The notes under the pieces are model-generated. The model was not told the origin of the DNA and ran no database searches. It saw nothing but the letters and a program-made list of their open reading frames with translations. Position numbers and translations under genes: made by a program. This document shows, piece after piece, positions 56,862-64,000 of a DNA stretch of 64,000 nucleotides. Every line of letters starts with the position of its first letter. The first letter of the stretch is position 1. This DNA comes from Aegilops tauschii subsp. strangulata (Eukaryota > Streptophyta > Magnoliopsida > Poales > Poaceae), in the NCBI RefSeq assembly GCF_002575655.3, contig NC_053041.3, forward strand, positions 372,789,054-372,853,053, read 5' to 3'.

Positions 56862-57092
56862 TGAAGACATTTAGTCGACCGCCATGTTATATTATTATTA
56901 TTATTTTTTTAGTCGATCGGTTAGGCCGTTATTTTCGATTAGTCGTGAGATTTTGTAATCCAAGATGGAACCTTCTTTGAGATGAATGAATAAATGATTG
57001 GTGTGATTATGATTGTGCATTCATATGGGTAGTGCTATTTTCTCATTAGACCCTTGTTCTATTCTAATTTCTCATCCACTCCAAAACACCAG

Positions 57093-60000
57093 ATGCCTCC
57101 GAGACGTGACCCCGGTTTCAACTTTCCGCCGGAGCTCACCCAGCTGATCCAGCAGCAGAATGCCCTGATGCAGATGCTCATCCAGAACGAGAACAACAAC
57201 AACAATCCACCGCCACCACCCCCTGTTGACAACTTGACCCGCTTCCTAAGGCTGAATCCGCCAGTGTTCTCTAGCAGCACTGAGTCGATTGTGGCCGATG
57301 ATTGGCTCCGCAAGGTCGGAAGGGAGTTAGCCACTGTTGGGTGCACAGATGCAGAGAAGGTGCGCTTTGCCGCACATCAGCTTGATGGACCTGTAGCCTC
57401 TTGGTGGGAGAACTACACCGCCACTTATCCGGTCGCCACCATGACATGGGATCAGTTCCAGCAGGCTTTCCGCACCGCTCATGTCTCAGCTGGAGCCATG
57501 AGTCTGAAGAAGCGTGAGTTCCGCAACTTACGCCAGGGGAACCGTACTGTGGGGCAGTACGTGGATGAGTTCAGCAAATTATCTCGCTATGCCCCAGATG
57601 ATGTGGCCACAGATGCCGCAAAGCAAGAGAAGTTTCTCGAGGGACTCAATGATGAGCTAGGAATGCAGCTAATGGTGGCTACCTTCAACAACTACCAGGA
57701 GCTGGTAGACAAGGCCACCATACTTGAAGGCAAGCAGCAGCAGATTGATAGCCGCAAGCGGAAATATGGCCAGGGAAAGTACAACTCCGGAGCTCAGCAG
57801 AAGCCCCGCTATACCCCATACTCGGGAGGACATACCCATCACACCCATGGAGGACATAATCATGGAGGACATAACCATGGAGGGAATGGGAACAATCGCA
57901 ACCACGACAACAACTCCAAGTCAGGCAATGGAGGCAATGGCAACCAGCACCGTCCTGCTCCGGCTCAGAAGGATCTGAGTCATATCACCTGTTTCAAGTG
58001 CCAGAAGATAGGACACTATGCCACCGATTGTCTGGAGGCCAAGCAGAGGAATGGAAACGGCAACGGCAATGGAAGCTCAGCAAAGAAGCCCAACCCTTTT
58101 CCTCGTGCTCAGGTGAATCACCTTGACGTGGAGGACGTCTATGATCAGCCAGACACTGTGGTTGGTAAGTTTTTATTAAATTCACATCCAGTATTGGTAC
58201 TCTTTGATTCCGGTGCAACGCATTCATTCATATCAAGGGTAGTTGTGGAAAAGTACGAGTTGCCCACTAGAACCCTTAGAACCCCGCTTCAGGTCACTTC
58301 CCCAGGAGGAGAGATGACGGCAAGCTTAGGCTGTCATTCGACCCTCAGCATCGGAAACCATGATTTTCCCGCAGACCTCATAGTATTGGAATCCCAGAGT
58401 TTGGATGTAATTCTAGGCATGGATTGGTTGACCAAGTTTGAAGGAAACATCGACTGTGCCCGCAAGACGATTTTGCTCACCACCCCGGAGCAGAAGAGGA
58501 TCAAGTATGTATCCAGACGCACACCGATGAAGAATCGGGTGAATTCCCTCACGGGAGTTGTTCAGGAGGAAGTGCCCGTAGTGCAAGATTTTCCCGATGT
58601 GTTTCCAGAGGAATTACCAGGAATGCCACCGGACAGAGACATTGAGTTTTTGATTGAGTTATTGCCCGGCACAGCCCCAATATCCAAGAGACCCTATCGG
58701 ATGCCCCCGAATGATTTGGAAGAGATCAAGAAGCAAATTAAGGAGCTATTGGAGAAAGGATATATTCGCCCAAGCTCGTCACCTTGGGGAGCCCCAGTTC
58801 TTTTGGTAGAGAAGAAGGATGGAACCCTGAGAATGGTTGTGGATTATCGTTCATTGAACGATGTGACCATCAAGAACAAGTACCCTCTGCCGATGATTAA
58901 CGATTTATTTGGTCAACTAGTTGGAGCCAAGGTATTCTCCAAGATCGATCTTCGATCAGGGTATCATCAGCTGAAGATTCGTGAACAGGATATACCCAAA
59001 ACAGCTTTCACCACCAGGTATGGTTTATATGAGTATACCGTCATGTCATTCGGATTGACTAATGCCCCTGCGTATTTCATGAGCATGATGAACAAGGTAT
59101 TTATGGAATATCTGGACAAGTTTGTCGTGGTGTTCATCGATGACATATTGGTTTTCTCCAAGAGCGAGGAAGAGCATAAGGAACATCTGCGTCTAGTTCT
59201 GGAGAAACTCCGGGAACATCAGTTATATGCCAAGTTCAGCAAATGTGAATTTTGGCTGAAGGAAGTCGGATTCCTCGGACATGTTATTTCAGGAGAAGGA
59301 ATAGCAGTCGACCCCACCAAGGTTGAATCGGTCACCAACTGGCAGTCCCCCACCTCAGTCAAGGAGATCCGCAGTTTTCTCGGACTCGCAGGATATTATC
59401 GGGGGTTTTTTGAGAATTTCTCCAAGATTGCCAAGCCCATGACTGAGCTGTTGAAGAAGGAAGCCAAGTACATTTGGACCGAGGATTGTGAAGCCAGTTT
59501 TCAGGAGCTGAAGAAATGTTTGGTTACCGCCCCGGTGCTAATTTTGCCGGACATACACAAGGATTACCAGGTATATTGTGATGCTTCTCGTCAAGGACTC
59601 GGAGGAGTGCTCATGCAGGAAGGAAAAGTTGTAGCTTATACCTCCAGACATCTACGACCTCACGAGATGAATTATGCCACACACGATTTGGAGTTAGCAG
59701 CCGTAGAGCACGCACTCAAGACCTGGAGACATTTCCTTGTCGGAAACAGTTGTGATGTTTACACGGATCATAAGAGCCTGAAGTATATTTTCACGCAGAA
59801 GGAATTGAACCTCAGGCAGAGGAGATGGCTTGAATTGATCAAGGACTATGACATGAGATTGCATTATCACCCAGGGAAGGCAAATGTTGTAGCAGATGCC
59901 TTGAGCCGTAAAAGTTATGTGAACACCCTCATAGCTGGAGGATTACCTCAGGAATTAGCCGACGATCTCAGAGATCTCTGACTGGAGATAGTACCGAGAG

Positions 60001-61496
60001 GATTTGTCGCCACCTTGGATATACAGTCCACTCTGACTGAAAGAATCCGTGAAGCCCAGAAGACAGACAAGGGAATTGCAGAGATAAAGGAAAAGATGAG
60101 TAACGGAAAGGCTAAAGATTTTCGTGAAGATGAGCACGAAACTTTATGGTTTGAGGATCGCATCTATGTGCCTAATGACCCAGAGGTCGGGAAGTTAATT
60201 CTTCAGGAGGCCCATGATTCACTGTACTCGATTCACCCAGGCAACACCAAGATGTATCTAGATTTGAAGGAAAGTTTCTGGTGGACAGGTATGAAGAAGG
60301 ATATTGCCGAGTACGTAGCAGTATGCGATGTTTGTCAGCGAGTAAAGGCAGAACATCAGAAGCCGGTAGGTTTACTTCAACCTTTGCCGATACCCGAGTG
60401 GAAATGGGAAAAACTTGGAATGGATTTTATCACAGGATTACCGAGGACCCGTTCAGGTTATGATTCTATCTGGGTAGTGGTTGATCGCTTGACCAAGGTA
60501 GCTCATTTCATTCCCGTGAAGACCACATATACCAGCGCTAAGTTAGCCAAGATATACATGACCAGGATCGTATGTCTGCATGGAGTTCCGAGGAGTATCG
60601 TGTCAGATAGAGGAACACAATTTACCTCAAAGTTTTGGAATTAGTTGCATGAAACTTTGGGTACGAGGCTGGAGTTCAGTATAGCTTTTCATCCGCAGAC
60701 AGATGGACAGACCGAGAGAGTCAACCAGATTTTGGAGGACATGTTGAGAGCCTGTGCGCTAGACTATGGGTCTAGCTGGGATGACAACTTTCCATATGCA
60801 GAGTTCTCGTACAACAGCAGCTATCAGACCAGTCTGAAGATGGCCCCTTTCGAAGCTCTATACGGAAGGAGGTGTAGAACACCATTGCTGTGGGATGGTG
60901 TTGGAGACCGAAAACTTTTTGGTCCCGATATTATCAGAGACTCCGAAGAGAAGGTTAAGTTGATTCGAGATAGACTCAAGATAGCCCAGTCGAGACAGAA
61001 GAGTTATGCCGACAGTAAACGCAAGGAGATAACGTATGAAGTTGGAGACCGAGCATATCTCCGTGTGTCCCCACTTCGAGGAATCAAGAGTTTCGGTGTT
61101 AAAGGAAAGTTAGCACCCCGGTTTATAGGCCCCTACAAAATCCTCGAACGCAGAGGAGAAGTTGCATACAAGCTGGAATTGCCAGAAGGATTTTCAGGAG
61201 TTCATGATGTCTTCCATGTTTCTCAGCTGAAGAAATGCCATGCCGAGATGGCCAATATTCCATTGAGAGACACAGTGCCCCTAGAGGCCATACAGCTCGA
61301 CAGTGATCTGACTTATGAGGAGAAACCCGTCTGAATTCTCGAGACTGCGAACAGAGTCACCCGCAGCAAGATCATCAAGTTTTGCAAGGTTCTGTGGAGT
61401 CATCATTCCGAGGAGGAAGCCACCTGGGAGCGAGAAGAAGACCTCCGCCGAGACCACCTGCACCTATTTGCTAGCCAACCCGAATCTCGAGGGTGA
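57093..61496 (+). pseudogene. gag-pol: gag-pol polyprotein of the Tekay-like element, three nonsense codons
   Basis: The ATG at 57093 ([14 protein letters not shown]...) begins a single frame that is open to 61496 except for TGA at 59979-59981, TAG at 60642-60644 and TGA at 61332-61334. Each is one C-to-T step from CGA or CAG. Domains in order are gag ([19 protein letters not shown]), His/Gly/Asn-rich linker, zinc knuckle [14 protein letters not shown] (about 57990), protease [10 protein letters not shown] (about 58200), RT with [12 protein letters not shown] and catalytic [10 protein letters not shown] (about 59135), RNase [12 protein letters not shown] (about 59575), integrase HHCC (60220-60350), integrase core (GMDFITGLP about 60418; [24 protein letters not shown]) and GPYKIL...VFHVSQLKK. 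The end, beyond the last stop, is a chromodomain-like segment (IIKFCKVLWSHHSEEEATWE). No frameshift is seen. Total length is about 1467 codons. Confidence 0.9.
61335..61496 (+). pseudogene. Chromodomain cut off by the third stop
   Basis: 53 codons in the gag-pol frame after TGA 61332-61334. VLWSHHSEEEATWEREEDL matches the conserved end of chromovirus chromodomains, the module thought to guide integration to heterochromatin. The nonsense codon separates it from integrase in this copy. Confidence 0.75.
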
Positions 61497-61506
61497 GATT
61501 CATCTT

Positions 61507-61520
61507 AAGGTGGGTAGGTT
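61507..61520 (+). other. Polypurine tract of the Tekay-like element
   Basis: AAGGTGGGTAGGTT directly before the TGTAACATCC start of the 3' LTR. Confidence 0.7.
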
Positions 61521-64000
61521 TGTAACATCCCAAATTTCCCATTTGGAATGTTTTACAATTATAGCTAAGCATCTATGCATATTGCTTGAATTGAGTGACA
61601 TTTGAATTATTTCAGAGGCTTTTGAGTTTGTTGGAATTTGGATTCAAATTGGCAGTTGAATTTATTTCAAACAATTCCTGACAAATACTTGAGCAAAAGT
61701 ATGAGAGGAGTAAACATGACACTCCAAAAATGTCAGAAGAAAAATATTGCCAAAAAGTTTGAATTCAAATTTGAATTTTATTTGGGATTTCCAGAAAATT
61801 GTTTTTTTAGTTTGAGTTTTGCCCCTGGAAAAATGTCCATGTTGTAGGATTAATTCCCCTGAGAATTTTGATATATATATTTCCTATATAAAAATATTAT
61901 AGGTTTCTCTATAATTAGTTTTCTCTCTCTGCCTTAATTCAAAAAAAAGGGGGAAAAGCCCCGAGCTGGCCAGGCCAACCGGCCCAGCCAGCGCCGAGCG
62001 CAACCCACCAGCGCCCGAGCCGGCCTGCCCCAGCGCCCCGCGTCCGACTCCTCTCCCCCTCGGTCGCCCGCTCGCCTCCACCCCTCTCTCTCTCGCTGAC
62101 GCGCCAGCCCCACCCCTTTCTTTCCCCTCCTCCACGCCTTGCCAAGCCAGAGCACAACCGGAGCACGCCCGTCACCGCGATCTTCCCGGGATCACGCTTC
62201 GAAGCCTTCCCCTCGCGCAAGCTTATGTCCTATAAATACCTACGCCCTTCCTCTCCCGAACCCCCTAAAACCCTAGCCCAAAACCCACCGCAGCTCGCTC
62301 CCTCGCCTCGCATCTCGCTACTGCCGCCGCAGTTCGCCGCCCGTTCCGACTCCGGTAAGCACTCCCTCGACTCCAATTTCCACCCACGTACTTCCGTCGC
62401 CGTTTCCCACCTTTTTGACATGGCCTGCCGCCCTCTTACCCACAGCAGCGACGACCCCGAGCTCGTCCGCCACCCGCTGGAGCTGCAGAGCACCGGGCTC
62501 TGCTTCGCCTCGCCCTCGACGTCCGCGCCGTCCCCGAGCTCAAACAACTCCACCACCACCTCCGCCTCGCTCCGCCGCATCGCCCCGACGCCACCGCCGT
62601 CGCTCCAGACCACCGGAACCCCTCCGCCACCGACGCCCGAGTCGCCGCCGTCGTCTCCGTCTCTCGCCGCCGTCCGCTGTAAGCTCGAGCTCCCCTCCAT
62701 CGTTAGATCTCGCATGTACGCCGTAGATTAGATCGTAGCGAAGGGTTAGGTTTATTTTTAGTAGTTCGGTTTTTCTCCGGTTTAGTTTACGGTTTATTTG
62801 ATTAGATCGAATCGGTCGGTTTAGTTATTAACCGCGCAGGTTTTTGTTAATTTCCGCCCAAGCGCTGTTTAGTTTCAGATTGCACACCCCATCAACCCAG
62901 TAGCGCCCGTTAGTTTTTTTTTTAGTTTTTATTTTCGTTTTTGTTTTTAACAGAATAGTTCCAATCTTGAAAAATCTATATCTTTTAGGTTATTTACTAT
63001 TTTTAGTTGATTATTTTTTTGTTAGTTTACAAATTTCCTATAGTTTCTGTAGAAAATAGATTCGGCCATGTTTTAGTTTTTAAAAAATTGATTATATTAG
63101 TTTTAGTCGGATTAGTATTTCTGCTATAAATTGAGCTAGGATTAATTTTTTTAGTGATTCTTTTTGCTACTGCTTTGTTTTGACCTTGCCTAGCAGTAGG
63201 AACTTGTTTGGGTATTAGAGATTAAATAAAAAATAGTTTTAGTCGAAATCAAGTTTTTCTTGTTTATTTAGCTAGCTATTGTTTTCCTACTGTTCTAGTT
63301 AGTAAATTATTTTATTTTTATTATGTTATAGTTTATTTTAGATTAGTTTCTGTAGCTACAGAGGATGAACTTTATTTACAGTAGAATAATTTTTTTTTTA
63401 TTTTCCTTGCTAGAATTGTTTTAGTCATAATAGGAGTTCTATAATAGCTTTTAATATAATTCTTTTTGCCTCTAGTTTGTATGTTGTTTTCCTTTCTGTT
63501 AGTTAGCAAAACCCATGTTTAGGTTCCGTTAAGAAAAAAATTAGTAGTATAAGACTATTTCTTAGTTGATGCTTGATGTGGTGAAGACCTTGATTTGCTT
63601 TCTCCAAGTTTTTCTTTGGTTTTGATTTGAGTGCTTGGGTGTTTTACTTCAACTTGTTGTTATGTTATATTGTGCAATACTTATTTGTGCTATTGTTTGA
63701 CTCGGTAGAATTTCCGGAGTGCGAAGCCTGCTATTACGAGTCGCTAGCTTTCGAAGACCATCAGCCAGGCAAGTCATTTGATCATGTTTTTACAATACCT
63801 ATGATTTTATTGCATTAGAGTTATACCTCCCCACCATGCATGCAGTAGGAGAATTTTGTTAAGTTATGTTCTTGAGTAGTATCATGAGGTAGGATGAACC
63901 CTTCTCCCTTGTTACCGATGCCCGGGACGATGTAGTTGATTGCTATGCTTTAGTAGACGGGGTTGGTTGAGTGATTCATAAGGGAGATGAGAGAGTCAAG
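61521..64000 (+). repeat. 3' LTR of the Tekay-like element, first 2480 bp
   Basis: Colinear with 52433 to about 54914. The TATA box is at 62231-62238. It runs off the window end. Confidence 0.9.

Larger units (their letters stand above)
52433..64000 (+). mobile_element. Tekay/Del-like chromovirus (Ty3/gypsy) with 3.5-kb LTRs, 3' end outside
   Basis: The order is 5' LTR (52433-55978), primer site (55983), an extra ORF (56127-56861), gag-pol (57093-61496) ending in a chromodomain, a polypurine tract (61507-61520) and the 3' LTR from 61521 beyond the window end. Long LTRs starting TGTAACATCCC, polyprotein wording and a C-terminal chromodomain point to the Tekay clade. The left target candidate is TGACT (52428-52432). 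LTR copies differ by roughly 2% by eye, less in the AT-rich parts and more in the GC-rich part. Confidence 0.85.

Noticed and set aside
59982..60014. Programmed stop or read-through between pol domains
   Set aside because: The stop is inside the RNase H-integrase linker, not at a known recoding point, and fits a single C-to-T mutation like the two others.

Overview
The window is typical intergenic DNA of a large grass genome. I found no cellular gene, RNA gene or CRISPR array. Several LTR ends resemble families I know from wheat, barley and their relatives: minus-strand LTRs opening TGATACGTCTCC, an Angela/BARE-type LTR opening TGAAGGAAATATGCCC, and a SIRE/Maximus-type LTR opening TGTAAGGGCATATT. 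A Triticeae chromosome is therefore the best guess. Family names come from memory of these sequences and are given only to clade level where I am unsure.

Left part (1-17636). A non-autonomous gypsy-type element on the minus strand (256-6018) is primed by tRNA-Asp and carries one unusual 271-codon ORF. The end of a same-family LTR in the opposite orientation abuts its 3' LTR at 255/256. Next is an older unclassified LTR element (6019-14509, minus) whose LTR is split by a decayed CRM-like chromovirus (6764-14202, plus). A stretch without genes (14510-16018) leads into a broken LINE reverse transcriptase (16019-17636, plus).

Middle (17637-34807). A second non-autonomous gypsy-type element on the minus strand interrupts the LINE. 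It encodes relatives of the 271-codon protein. Its 3' LTR holds two further insertions: a nearly complete Angela/BARE-type copia element (17973-26693, minus) and a solo gypsy-type LTR (27707-29108, plus) placed 2 bp from the host LTR end. Its 5' LTR is cut at 34807 by the next element.

Right part (34808-64000). A SIRE/Maximus-type copia element (plus) with degraded gag-pol and an envelope-like third ORF is split twice. A second Angela-like copia element (40423-48482, minus, target duplication GGAGT) sits inside its integrase-RT linker. A Tekay/Del-like chromovirus with 3.5-kb LTRs (52433 to beyond 64000, plus) sits inside its envelope-like ORF. The chromovirus carries an extra 244-codon ORF upstream of a gag-pol frame that is open except for three nonsense codons.

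LTR-to-LTR differences counted by eye fit the nesting order: about 6% for the host element at 17637-34807, about 3% for the Angela-type element inside it and about 1.5% for the copia element inside SIRE. The most interesting material is the protein family of the two tRNA-Asp-primed non-autonomous elements, the repeated polypurine-tract-like 14-mer that also encodes a KLGDA peptide in those proteins, and the opposite orientation of a 13-bp near-palindrome in the SIRE LTR and its 3' internal region.
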